From an uncultured Acidimicrobiaceae bacterium (lineage in GTDB: Bacteria; Actinomycetota; Acidimicrobiia; Spongiisociales; SHLN01), in assembly GCA_947259275.1 (NCBI GenBank), contig CAMYMH010000011.1:1-64000 (forward strand): DNA of 64,000 bases, in the 5' to 3' direction. Within the stretch, counting starts at the first letter, position 1, and the number at the start of each line of letters is the position of its first letter. Under the pieces are notes generated by a model, which was given only the letters and a program-made list of their open reading frames with translations, was not told the origin of the DNA and did no database searches. This document shows, one piece after another, positions 27,968 through 39,862 of this stretch. Position numbers and translations under genes: made by a program.

Positions 27968-29158
27968 CTACGGTGTGGCGTGCGACTTGCACTTCGCAAC
28001 CGTGTCGACCTCGCCGATCGCCGAACCCTCGCCGTACACGGTGGTCGCAAAAGTCGACTCGACCGCACAGTAGAACCGATCCGGATCGGCCGCGGTGATC
28101 AGGAGGCCCTCGGTCGGAGTGCCCTGGTAAACCAGAGTTCCGAAGGTGATCTCCTCGCTCGGAACCAGAACGAGATCGGCGTCGAGCTCTGCCAGAACCC
28201 GGGGCGCAAACGAAAAGGTGGTCCGGGCCACGTAGATGCTTCGCACTGCGAACAGGCCGCGCTCGAGTGTTTCGCGAGCTGCCGCTACTGCCCGATCAGT
28301 CGCCACCTCACCGAACCGCCGGCACGGATCGGAGTTGTTGAACCACTTGGATCCTCGCTTGACCAGTGGCCAGGCGGTGTCCGAGACCGGGCCAAACGAC
28401 ACGACCGCGGTGGCCCTCTCCCCGACAACCGAAATGTGCTCGAGTTCGAATTCGTCGTCGTTGGCGGCGAGAGCAACGCCGTCCGGCCACACCGCATGCA
28501 ACTCCGCGAGCGAGCACGAGGTCTGTTGATCGAAGGTGGCGTGAGCGGCCGCACCATCGCCACCGGCAACCGCGCCCGCCAATGCCCGGAGGAGTGCCGA
28601 GATGGCTGCCTCGTCGGATCCGGTGGGCGAAAACACGTCCCCCCAGCCGCCCGCCTGCAGCCCATCGGTACAAGATTCCAACGCCTGCTCGAAACTGTCC
28701 CCCACTCCGTGGTCTTCTCCCGCGTCGGTCACGTCGATGCAAAACCAGCGCCCGCTGGCGCTTTGTCGATGCAGCGTGAGCCGCTGATCATGGGAGTCAT
28801 AGGCCACCGCGTCGTGGAGGGCTGCCTGCTCGAGAGCAACGACATTGACGCCGGCGGCCAGCTCGGAGACGGTCCCGAGGTCTGCGTCATAGGTGCCCCG
28901 CTCGGCGAAGATCTCCTCGGCAGCCGCCAACACGGCTCGTACCTGCGTCCGCGCCAGCTGGTCGGCCTCGGTGGGGCTCAGTGAAGGCTGGCTGGTGGTG
29001 GTAGTGGCCGGTTCGGGCGCGGCCGTTTCGGCTGCAGGCAGGAGAGCCCGGGTGACCTCTGAGCCGGCCCCATCGCTGGCGTCGGCACAGGCCGACAAGA
29101 CGAGCACGAGTGACACGAGGGCAGCGGGGATGCGAAGCGGCGCCATGGACCTTGCCAT
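27968..29158 (-). CDS. Putative lipoprotein, paralogous in part to 10991-12475
   Basis: LVSLVLVLSACADASDG lipobox; SASGRWFCIDV segment shared with SASGRWYCFVD of the other ORF. Confidence 0.7.
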   Translation of the reverse strand: MARSMAPLRIPAALVSLVLVLSACADASDGAGSEVTRALLPAAETAAPEPATTTTSQPSLSPTEADQLARTQVRAVLAAAEEIFAERGTYDADLGTVSELAAGVNVVALEQAALHDAVAYDSHDQRLTLHRQSASGRWFCIDVTDAGEDHGVGDSFEQALESCTDGLQAGGWGDVFSPTGSDEAAISALLRALAGAVAGGDGAAAHATFDQQTSCSLAELHAVWPDGVALAANDDEFELEHISVVGERATAVVSFGPVSDTAWPLVKRGSKWFNNSDPCRRFGEVATDRAVAAARETLERGLFAVRSIYVARTTFSFAPRVLAELDADLVLVPSEEITFGTLVYQGTPTEGLLITAADPDRFYCAVESTFATTVYGEGSAIGEVDTVAKCKSHATP

Positions 29159-29179
29159 CGACCCGGCGGGGACCTGTCT

Positions 29180-29974
29180 TCAGCGGTTTTCGGGCCAGCC
29201 TTTCGGCAGCGCGGAGCCCACGACGCCGCGTAGTTCCTCCTGCAGAGCAGGAGCTCCGGCCACATACAACGAGTCGAAGACGGTGCTCGGTGTCCCGAGG
29301 TGATTGGTCACGATTCCTCCCGCCTCCTGCACCAGCACCATGGCGGCCGCAATGTCCCAGGGTCCGAGGCCGAACTCCCAGTAGCCGTCCAGGCGACCGG
29401 ATGCCACCCAAGCGAGGTCGAGGGCGGCGGACCCGAAGCGGCGAATGCCTCGGACGCGCTCGAGCACGGTCCCCACGATGGCCGCGTAGGCGGCGCCACG
29501 GTCCCGGCGGTCGTAAGGGAATCCGGTGGCGATCACGCCTTCGCCGAGAGGACGGTCCGATACCGATATTGAATGCCCATTCAAGGTGGCACCCGACCCG
29601 GCCTGGGCGACGAACTCCTCATGGCGGATGGGGTCGATGACAACGCCGATCCGCGGTTGGCCGTCTTCGTAGAGAGCGACCGCCACCGCCACCTGGGGGA
29701 TTCCGTGGAGGAAATTGACGGTCCCGTCGAGGGGATCAACTATCCAATGCCGTCCACGCAGGTCGCGGGAGCCTCCGCCCTCCTCGGCGAGAACCGCGTC
29801 GCGCGGGCGTTGGGCTCCGAGCAGTCCGAGGACGGCCCTTTCCGATTGATGGTCGATCTCGGTGACCGGATCGACCACTCCCTTGAACTCAGCCGTCTGA
29901 ATGTTCCCGAATGAATCGGCGATGATGTCGGCGCCCGCTCGGGCCGCAGTGAGTGCCACGTCGAGATCATCCAT
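29180..29974 (-). CDS. Inositol monophosphatase family protein
   Basis: LAEEGG...WIVDPLDGTVNFLHGIPQ and GPWDIAAAMVLVQEAGG signatures. Confidence 0.95.
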   Translation of the reverse strand: MDDLDVALTAARAGADIIADSFGNIQTAEFKGVVDPVTEIDHQSERAVLGLLGAQRPRDAVLAEEGGGSRDLRGRHWIVDPLDGTVNFLHGIPQVAVAVALYEDGQPRIGVVIDPIRHEEFVAQAGSGATLNGHSISVSDRPLGEGVIATGFPYDRRDRGAAYAAIVGTVLERVRGIRRFGSAALDLAWVASGRLDGYWEFGLGPWDIAAAMVLVQEAGGIVTNHLGTPSTVFDSLYVAGAPALQEELRGVVGSALPKGWPENR

Positions 29975-30024
29975 AGGCGAACCCTAGATCGGCATCTCGA
30001 GTCCCCGGGGCCCGTTTCAGAGGT

Positions 30025-30054
30025 GCGGTCGGCGGTGGGCGGTGGGCGGTGGGC
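30025..30054. repeat. Heptamer tandem repeat (GCGGTGG)n, ~4 units
   Basis: gcggtcg gcggtgg gcggtgg gcggtgg gc. Confidence 0.85.
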
Positions 30055-30071
30055 TGAGTACTCTCTCACCG

Positions 30072-31571
30072 ATGCTGATAGAGCTCGCGCCGTTGCTCTC
30101 CGCCTTCCTCATGTGGGCAGCCTTCCCCCCACTTGGCTGGGGAGTGCTGGCCGTGGTTGCCCCCACCCCGCTGCTGGCGGCGCTGCGGCGGGTCGAGACT
30201 CGCCGGGGAGCCGCCGCCATCGGGTTCGCCTATGGGGTGGCCTTCTATTCGATGCTGCTGTTCTGGGTGAAAGCGACCGGCTACCTGTCCGTCATCGCCC
30301 TGGTTCTACTTCTGTCCGCATATTCCACCCTCTACGCGCTGGTGGTTTTCCGGGCCCGCCGCTGGGGCAGCACTGCCTGGTGGCTTACCGCTATCGGCGC
30401 CTGGGCCCTGATCGAGTTGGTGCGGCTTCATGTTCCCTTCGGGGGCTTCTCGTGGGGGCTGCTCGGCTATCCGGCGGGAGAGTACGACTGGACCCGTGGC
30501 GCAACCCAGCTGATCGGGACCACCGGCTGGTCGGTCGGGTTCGTGTCCATCGCCGCCGGGCTGGCGCTTTTCGTCACCGACCGGCGCCGACCGGCCCGCT
30601 GGCTGGTGCTCTCACTGGCGGTGGTGACCGTGCTTTCGATTGCCGGCGCGGTGGCACCCCCGAGTGCCGATGGCGAGGCGGTGCGGGTCGCCATCATTCA
30701 GGGGAACAGTCCGTGTCCGGGCGAGCATTGTCCTGCCGAGAACGTTCAGATCTTCGATTCCCACCTCGAGCTCACCCGAACGCTTACCCCGGGACAGGCC
30801 CGGCTGGTGGTTTGGCCGGAGAGCTCGGCCGGGAGCTCGGTCGAGCTGGCGACGCATCCCGATCGTCTCGCCCAGGTGGCTGCGGAGGCTCGGCGGCTCG
30901 ATGCCTGGTTCCTGGTTGGTTCGCAGCGCACACTGGATGACGAATCGTTCACCAACCTCAACCTCGTCCTCGACTCCGAGGGCGAGATCGTCGGCGAGTA
31001 TAGGAAGAAGCACCCGGTCCCGTTCGGTGAGTACGTTCCGCTTCGGCCCCTGTTCGATTGGATCCCGGCGCTCGACCAGGTGCCTAGAGACCTGGTCCGT
31101 GGGACGGAGGACACAGTCTTCGAGCTTCCGCAGGGAACGCTTGGATCAATCATTTCATTCGAGGGGGCTTTCCCCCGGTCCACCCGTCCGCTGGTCGAGG
31201 CGGGCGCCGGGCTACTGGTGGTTGCGACCAACAAGGCCAGCTTCGGTGATTCGCCGGTGTCCGATCAATTCATCGCTATGACCCGCATGCGAGCGGCCGA
31301 GCTCGGCACGCCGGTGGTGCACGCAGCTATCACCGGGCGTTCGGCGTTCATCGGCGCAGATGGAGAGGTCGAATCGCGCACCGAGGCCTTCGAGGCCGAC
31401 ATCCTGCTCGGCACCGCCAATTATCGGACCTCAGGCCTCACACCCTACGCCCGCTTCGGTGACTGGCTCCAGTATCTGGCCATCGCCGCAGGGGGGGCGG
31501 TGGTGACCGCGGAGTGGCTGCAGAGGCGGCGGGATAGATCCGCGGCTTCCGAAACCGAGGTGGACGCCTAG
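30072..31571 (+). CDS. lnt: Apolipoprotein N-acyltransferase
   Basis: LSAFLMWAAFPPLGWG N-terminal TM domain; nitrilase domain VWPESSAGSS, RKKHPVPFGEYVPLRP, ISFEGAFP. Confidence 0.92.
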   Translation: MLIELAPLLSAFLMWAAFPPLGWGVLAVVAPTPLLAALRRVETRRGAAAIGFAYGVAFYSMLLFWVKATGYLSVIALVLLLSAYSTLYALVVFRARRWGSTAWWLTAIGAWALIELVRLHVPFGGFSWGLLGYPAGEYDWTRGATQLIGTTGWSVGFVSIAAGLALFVTDRRRPARWLVLSLAVVTVLSIAGAVAPPSADGEAVRVAIIQGNSPCPGEHCPAENVQIFDSHLELTRTLTPGQARLVVWPESSAGSSVELATHPDRLAQVAAEARRLDAWFLVGSQRTLDDESFTNLNLVLDSEGEIVGEYRKKHPVPFGEYVPLRPLFDWIPALDQVPRDLVRGTEDTVFELPQGTLGSIISFEGAFPRSTRPLVEAGAGLLVVATNKASFGDSPVSDQFIAMTRMRAAELGTPVVHAAITGRSAFIGADGEVESRTEAFEADILLGTANYRTSGLTPYARFGDWLQYLAIAAGGAVVTAEWLQRRRDRSAASETEVDA

Positions 31572-31607
31572 CCGGACGAATTGTCCGAGACCGACATCAA
31601 GCCTCTG

Positions 31608-32897
31608 CTAGCGGCTCTCCCAGGCGCCGACGGCATCGTCGATGAGCGCTACCCCGCGGTCGAGATCATCGGCCGAGATCACCAGCGGTGGGATGAAGCG
31701 GATGATGTTGTGATCGGGCCCACAAGGGTGGAAGATGAGGCCGGTTTCCAACAGGTGGGAGCGCACGAACTCGAGTGCGTTGGCGTCGGGAAGTCCTTCG
31801 CCGTTTACCAGTTCCACCCCAATCATCAGGCCGAGGCCGCGCACGTCTCCCACGGTGGGATGTTTTGCCTGCACGCCTCGGAGAGCAGCGAAGGCCTGCT
31901 CTGACAGCGCGGGAACCGATGGCAAGGCCTGATTCACCACATTGACCACCTCAACCGCCGCCGCACACGCGACTGCGTTGCCGCCGAAGGTGGTGCCGTG
32001 AACCCCCGGCGGCCACTTGCCAAACAGATCCTTGGAGGACCCGACCGCCGATAGCGGGAGGCCGTTGGCGATTGCCTTGCCGATCGCGATGATGTCCGGC
32101 CGGAGGTCGTAGTGATCGACGCCCCACCAGGCGCCGGTTCTCCCGAAGCCGGTTTGGACCTCGTCGGCGATGATGAGGATTCCGTGCCGGTCGGCGACGT
32201 CGCGAAGCTCGTCCAGGAACGCGGCCGGTGCCGGGTAGTAGCCACCTTCGCCCTGGACCGGCTCAATCAGGAAGCAGGCGATGTCCCCGGGTGCGACGAC
32301 GTGTCGCAAGGTTTCCCGGAGCTCATGGAGTGCCCGGCTCGTGGACTCCTCCTCGCTGAGGCCCTCGCGAAACGGATGGGGGAACGGCGCCACAAATACC
32401 GACGGAAGCAACGGGTGGTAGCCGGTGCGGTACTTCACGGAGGAAGTCGTGTAGGAAACCGACCCCATCGTCCGTCCGTGGAAACCTCCGCGGAACACCA
32501 CCACCCCCTGGCGACCGGTGGTGTGACGGGCCAGCTTGACGGCTGCTTCCACGGCCTCGGCGCCCGAGTTCATGAAGAAGAACATGTCGATTGGCTCAGG
32601 AGCCACCGACACCAGCTGCTCGGCGGCGCTGACATAGGAGTCGTACCGGAATGTGCCCCCGCCGTGCCACACCCGGTCGATCTGCTCGTGGGCGGCGGCG
32701 ACGATGCGGGGATGGTTGTGTCCGCAGTTGGTCACCGAAATGCCGGTGCCGAAGTCGAGATACTGCTTTCCGGTCGCGTCGGTCAGCCAAGCGCCCCGAG
32801 CTTCGACCATCTCGAGGCCGTTGTCGAAGCCGATCACCGGTGCGACGACGTCGACGAAGCGGTCGATGAATTCGCTCACGCCAGTGCTGCTTCCCAC
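31608..32897 (-). CDS. Class III aminotransferase (4-aminobutyrate aminotransferase-like)
   Basis: FFMNSGAEAVEAAVKLAR, IADEVQTGFGRTGAWWGVDHYDLRPDIIAIGKAIANGLPLSAV. Confidence 0.93.
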   Translation of the reverse strand: MGSSTGVSEFIDRFVDVVAPVIGFDNGLEMVEARGAWLTDATGKQYLDFGTGISVTNCGHNHPRIVAAAHEQIDRVWHGGGTFRYDSYVSAAEQLVSVAPEPIDMFFFMNSGAEAVEAAVKLARHTTGRQGVVVFRGGFHGRTMGSVSYTTSSVKYRTGYHPLLPSVFVAPFPHPFREGLSEEESTSRALHELRETLRHVVAPGDIACFLIEPVQGEGGYYPAPAAFLDELRDVADRHGILIIADEVQTGFGRTGAWWGVDHYDLRPDIIAIGKAIANGLPLSAVGSSKDLFGKWPPGVHGTTFGGNAVACAAAVEVVNVVNQALPSVPALSEQAFAALRGVQAKHPTVGDVRGLGLMIGVELVNGEGLPDANALEFVRSHLLETGLIFHPCGPDHNIIRFIPPLVISADDLDRGVALIDDAVGAWESR

Positions 32898-33073
32898 TCC
32901 GATTGTGGCATCTCCTCGGCTTCCTCCACCAGCATGACGGGGATACCGTCACGGATCGGATACCGAAGCCGGGTTGCTGGATCGGTTGACACGAGCCAGT
33001 CTCCAACCTCACGCAGCGGCGCGTGGCTGACCGGGCACACCATGATGCTCAGGAGCTGAGGGTCAATCGCCAT
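32876..33073 (-). CDS. Trm112 family protein (UPF0434)
   Basis: MAIDPQLLSIMVCPVSHAPLREVGDWLVS...LRYPIRDGIPVMLVEEA. Confidence 0.92.
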   Translation of the reverse strand: MAIDPQLLSIMVCPVSHAPLREVGDWLVSTDPATRLRYPIRDGIPVMLVEEAEEMPQSEWEAALA

Positions 33074-33093
33074 GCTGGGAGGCTAACTGATGA

Positions 33094-33112
33094 TGGAGGC
33101 CTTCGGCCTCCA
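33094..33112. repeat. Perfect palindrome tggaggcc-TTC-ggcctcca
   Basis: 8-bp arms, 3-nt centre; C(TTCG)G tetraloop form. Confidence 0.9.
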
Positions 33113-33256
33113 GTCCCAAGTCCCAAGTCCAGAGTCCCAAGTCCCAAGCCAGAACGCGTGATCCTCGCTTGGGTCTTGGGTCTTGGGTCTTGGGTCTTGG
33201 GTCTTGGGTCTTGGGTCTTGGGTCTTGGGTCTTGGGTCTTGGGTCTTGGGTCTTGG
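33113..33256. repeat. Two opposed heptamer arrays: (GTCCCAA)5 then (CTTGGGT)~12.7
   Basis: 33113-33147 and 33168-33256; arrays are near inverted complements. Confidence 0.95.
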
Positions 33257-35859
<2,603 letters not shown>

Positions 35860-35920
35860 TTACGACCATCGGCGTGACTATCGTTGCCGGGATTTCCTAA
35901 CTGTTCGAGGACCCAGACCC

Positions 35921-36439
35921 GTGGAAGAAACCACCCGGAGGGCGACGCAGCGCCCGGTAGCCACCGTAGCCGTGCTCGCCGCTACCCCTGAAGCCGGCAT
36001 CCTCACTGAAGTCATGCACTTCGACACGGCGGCTGCCAACGAGTTTCTAGATCTGACCGAAGATGTTCGTGAACATGTCGAGCGCTCGGGGATTCGACAC
36101 GGCCAGGTGACGGTGTTGAGCCCGCATACGACCACCGCAGTTGCGATCAACGAATCCGAAACTGGCTTCCTGAATGACTTCCGTCGCGCCGTCGGCGAGA
36201 TGGTCCCGGTGGAGGGTTACTACGAGCACGACGACCACGAGGTACGCACCGAGAACCTCCAGGAAGACGAGTACATCAATGGCCATGCCCATGTTCGCCA
36301 GATGCTCGTCGGTGCCACCACGCTGACGGTTCCGATAGTCGAAGGCGAGCTCGTGCTCGGCCAGTGGCAGCGGATCCTGTTCCTCGAGCTCGACCAGCCT
36401 CGGGCGCGTCGAACCGTGTTGCACACGCAGGGCGCCTAG
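35921..36439 (+). CDS. YjbQ family (UPF0047, secondary thiamine-phosphate synthase-like)
   Basis: LSPHTTTAVAINESETGFLNDF...NGHAHVRQMLVGATTLTVPIVEGELVLGQWQRILFLELDQPRARR. Confidence 0.93.
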   Translation: MEETTRRATQRPVATVAVLAATPEAGILTEVMHFDTAAANEFLDLTEDVREHVERSGIRHGQVTVLSPHTTTAVAINESETGFLNDFRRAVGEMVPVEGYYEHDDHEVRTENLQEDEYINGHAHVRQMLVGATTLTVPIVEGELVLGQWQRILFLELDQPRARRTVLHTQGA

Positions 36440-36705
36440 CCCGGGTTCCCGAATTGAGTTCAGTCGTCTGAAGCTGCCGCCCATCGCCTGCTTCTACCGA
36501 TGGGATTGGCGGTCTGACGTGGGTGACTTGGCGACCGACGACCTCGCCGCCCCAACCCTGGCATCACTTTCAGCGCGATGGGTCGCGCAGAGAGTAGTTT
36601 CAGTTGCCGCCATCGTCGAAAGCCGATTATGTTGGACGCCATGAATGGGGGGCTGCCCCCTTTTCCCATACATGTGAATCGGATCACAAAGGCTGGAGGA
36701 GATTT

Positions 36706-37836
36706 ATGGTTAGACGATTGTTCGTACTCCTGGTAGCACTCGCTCTCGTGGCGGCTGCTTGTGGAGACGACAGCACGAGTGACACTACCGAGCCGGGCGC
36801 CGCCACCACGACGACGGCCGGCGGTGGCGGCGGCGCAACTGCCACAACTACCGGCGGCGACGGTGGGCAGGGTGGCGGCACCCTGGCTGAAGTCAGGGCA
36901 CGCGGCGTGCTCAACTGTGGAGTGAGTGAGGGTGCTGCCGGGTTCACCAACATCGATGGCAGCGATTTCTCAGGAATCGACGTCGACTACTGCCGGGCAG
37001 TGGCCGCCGCCATCTTTGGTGACTCAAACAAGGTCGAGTTCTTCCCGGTGAGCTCGCAGGTTCGTTTCGACAACCTGAAGGCCGGTCAGTACGACGTGCT
37101 CTTCCGTAACACGACCTGGACCGCCAGCCGTGACACGGACGTGGGCATGAACTTCGGTCCGACCACCTACTTCGACGGCCAGGGCGTCATGGGCCCGATT
37201 TCCAAGGGCTTCAGCGCCGATTCCGAGCCGGAAGACGTAGACGGCTTGCTGCTGTGCACCAGTGCCGGAACCACGAGTGAGAAGAATGTGGCCGAATGGG
37301 CCTCGCTGGGTGGGGCGACCATCCGACTCGAGACCCTCGAGACCAACGAGGACGTGTATACCGCCTTCATCGACGGTAGCTGCGACATGGTCACGACCGA
37401 CGCCTCCAACCTGGTTGGCGAGCGGTTCACCCGTGGATTCCTCGACGAGTGGGTCATCTTCCCGCCGACCAACATCTCCAAGGAGCCCCTCGGTCCTGCC
37501 TACCGTGAGGGCGACGACGAGTGGGCGGACATCATCGACTGGACGGTGTTCGTCACCTTCATCGCTGCCGAGAAGGGCGTGACATCGGCCACCATCGATG
37601 CTGCGATCGCAGCGGGTGATGATCCGGAGTTGCTGCGGATTGCTGGCTTGGAGAGTTCCGAGATCGTTGCCGACCTCGGAATCGCGACCGATGGCTTCTT
37701 GCAGGTCATCAAGCAGATCGGGAACTACAACGAGATCTATGAGCGCAACCTGGCGCCGCTTGGTCTCGTTCAGGCAGGTTCCTTGAACGCACTGTTCACC
37801 GAAGGTGGGCTGATCTACGCCCCTCCATTCCGGTAA
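36706..37836 (+). CDS. aapJ: General amino-acid ABC transporter substrate-binding lipoprotein
   Basis: MVRRLFVLLVALALVAAACGDD lipobox; LAEVRARGVLNCGVSEGAAGFTNIDGSDFSGIDVDYCRAVAAAIFGD. Confidence 0.92.
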   Translation: MVRRLFVLLVALALVAAACGDDSTSDTTEPGAATTTTAGGGGGATATTTGGDGGQGGGTLAEVRARGVLNCGVSEGAAGFTNIDGSDFSGIDVDYCRAVAAAIFGDSNKVEFFPVSSQVRFDNLKAGQYDVLFRNTTWTASRDTDVGMNFGPTTYFDGQGVMGPISKGFSADSEPEDVDGLLLCTSAGTTSEKNVAEWASLGGATIRLETLETNEDVYTAFIDGSCDMVTTDASNLVGERFTRGFLDEWVIFPPTNISKEPLGPAYREGDDEWADIIDWTVFVTFIAAEKGVTSATIDAAIAAGDDPELLRIAGLESSEIVADLGIATDGFLQVIKQIGNYNEIYERNLAPLGLVQAGSLNALFTEGGLIYAPPFR

Positions 37837-37859
37837 ACCGACCCGATAACTAGTGAGAA

Positions 37860-37890
37860 AGAGGGGCGCCCGAGCGGCGCCCCTCTTTTT
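37860..37890 (+). terminator. Rho-independent terminator/attenuator between aapJ and aapQ
   Basis: agaggggcgcc-cgagc-ggcgcccctct followed by ttttt. Confidence 0.9.
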
Positions 37891-37960
37891 CGTTTAGAGT
37901 CAACCGCCAGTCGGGTGGCCGATGGTGCCCCCGACCGGGTTGAAAGGGAGGCAGCGGAAC

Positions 37961-39862
37961 TTGGCCGTAATCGTTCGCAAGCAGGAACGCCCGCCGTTCT
38001 GGCGGAATGCCACCATTCTGAAATGGGCGGCGCAGCTTTCATTCCTGTTTGGGTTCATAGCCATCGCCGCGGTCGTCATTCCGCAGGTTCAGGACAATCT
38101 CGAGGGACAGAACCTCACCTTCGGATGGGATTGGCTGCGGGGCCGCCTCGGCTTTCTCATTCGAGAGGGCATCGACACTGATCCCGATACCGGCGCCCGC
38201 ACCATCCTGACCGGAGCCGTCAACACGTTGCGGGTGACCATTTCGGGCGTCATTGCCGCCACCCTCCTCGGAACGATCATCGGCATCGGCCGCCTCTCGA
38301 GCAACTGGCTCGTCAACAGGCTCGCGTCCCTATACATCGAGACGATCCGCAACATCCCCCTCCTGCTGTGGATGTTCTTCTGGATCGCCGTGGTCGCTTT
38401 CTTCAACATCATCGACCCGACCCTCGAAGGCAGCGTCGAGGCGGGAAGCTACTTCCTGACCTTCACCCGCAAAGGCATCGGTTCCGCCTGGATCCAGCCC
38501 TGGGGCGGCTTCTATCAGTGGGCCATCTGGCTCCTGATTGGTGCCGTGGCGGGGTATTTCGTTCACAAGCGCCAGTTCCGGATCAAGGAAACGACCGGCC
38601 AGGAGACGTACCCCAACCTCTCAGCACTTGGCGTCCTGCTCGTCTTCGCAGTCATCGGCTGGTTCGCCCACCCGGTCTTCAGCTTTGTCGGCCACGGTGC
38701 CGAGTTCATCGCCACCATCATCGGCGCCATACCGACGATTGGGCTGCAGATCGCCCTGGCGGCTGCAGCGATCTTCCTCGGGTATTGGTGGATCAACCGC
38801 TTCCTGGATGAGCGGCGGACCCCGGCAGGGCTCGCCAAGCTGACCGACGACGATTGGTTCCGGATGATCACCGCCGCCCTGTTGGCGCTCGTATTCGCCG
38901 CCTTCTTCCTCATGTTCAGCGGACTGGCTCGGGGCGCCCTCGACGTGAGCGAGGACTTCTTCGGCCGGTGGCTGGCACCCAAGTTCGACTCGACCACCAA
39001 CGTGGTCGACCTCCCGATCAGTGAGATCGAGGCACAGCTAGCGTCCGGGCTCCTGCTGGAGGACATCGCCGCCGAGCAAGAGCTGCTCCTCAACGCAGAG
39101 CTCTTGAACCTGTCCCGGGCGGACATCGACGCGGCTCTGGCCTCGGGTCTGACCGCGAGGCGGATCTACGAAGCCGAGATCAACAACCCGGACGGGACTC
39201 GGAAGGATACGAATCCTTGGGGAGAACGGCTGGTATTCGTTCCGCCCAAGAAGCTCGTGGATGGTCTTACCGCCGGCGTGGCGGTTGAGATCGACGAGGC
39301 ACTCGGCGACGGATTGATTACCCCCGCCGAGGCGGGCGCCGAACTGCAGAAGATCAAGGACCGGGCCAACGCTCCGCTCCGCTGGTCGAAGGCAGAGGTT
39401 TTCGCCCCGCGGGACGGCTTCCTCGATCTGTCGCCCACCAGTGGCATCGTAATCACGCGCGGCTTCTTTGCCGTGTGGATCGCAGTCACTCTTTACACGG
39501 CGTCGTTCATCGCCGAGATCGTGCGGGCTGGAATCCTGGCGGTTTCCAAGGGCCAGACCGAAGCTGCCAGCTCGCTCGGGCTTTCCCGGTCACAATCCCT
39601 CCGGTTCATCGTGCTTCCCCAGGCCTTCCGGATCATCTTCCCGCCGCTGGGGAACCAGTACCTCAACTTGTTCAAGAACACATCGCTTGGCCTGGCGGTG
39701 GCCTTCCCCGATATCGTCGCCGTCGGCCAGACCATCACCAACCAGACCGGCCAGACCGTCCCGGTGATCCTCATCTGGATGGGTTTCTTCCTCGGGGGCA
39801 GCCTGATCCTCTCCTCGATCGTCAACTTCTATAACCGTCGCCTGCAGTTGGTGGAACGATGA
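37961..39862 (+). CDS. aapQ: Amino-acid ABC transporter permease (AapQ-like, enlarged)
   Basis: TTG start at 37961 after gggagg (ORF open from 37922); C-terminal EIVRAGILAVSKGQTEAASSLGLSRSQSLRFIVLPQAFRIIFPPLGNQYLNL. Confidence 0.88.
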   Translation: MAVIVRKQERPPFWRNATILKWAAQLSFLFGFIAIAAVVIPQVQDNLEGQNLTFGWDWLRGRLGFLIREGIDTDPDTGARTILTGAVNTLRVTISGVIAATLLGTIIGIGRLSSNWLVNRLASLYIETIRNIPLLLWMFFWIAVVAFFNIIDPTLEGSVEAGSYFLTFTRKGIGSAWIQPWGGFYQWAIWLLIGAVAGYFVHKRQFRIKETTGQETYPNLSALGVLLVFAVIGWFAHPVFSFVGHGAEFIATIIGAIPTIGLQIALAAAAIFLGYWWINRFLDERRTPAGLAKLTDDDWFRMITAALLALVFAAFFLMFSGLARGALDVSEDFFGRWLAPKFDSTTNVVDLPISEIEAQLASGLLLEDIAAEQELLLNAELLNLSRADIDAALASGLTARRIYEAEINNPDGTRKDTNPWGERLVFVPPKKLVDGLTAGVAVEIDEALGDGLITPAEAGAELQKIKDRANAPLRWSKAEVFAPRDGFLDLSPTSGIVITRGFFAVWIAVTLYTASFIAEIVRAGILAVSKGQTEAASSLGLSRSQSLRFIVLPQAFRIIFPPLGNQYLNLFKNTSLGLAVAFPDIVAVGQTITNQTGQTVPVILIWMGFFLGGSLILSSIVNFYNRRLQLVER

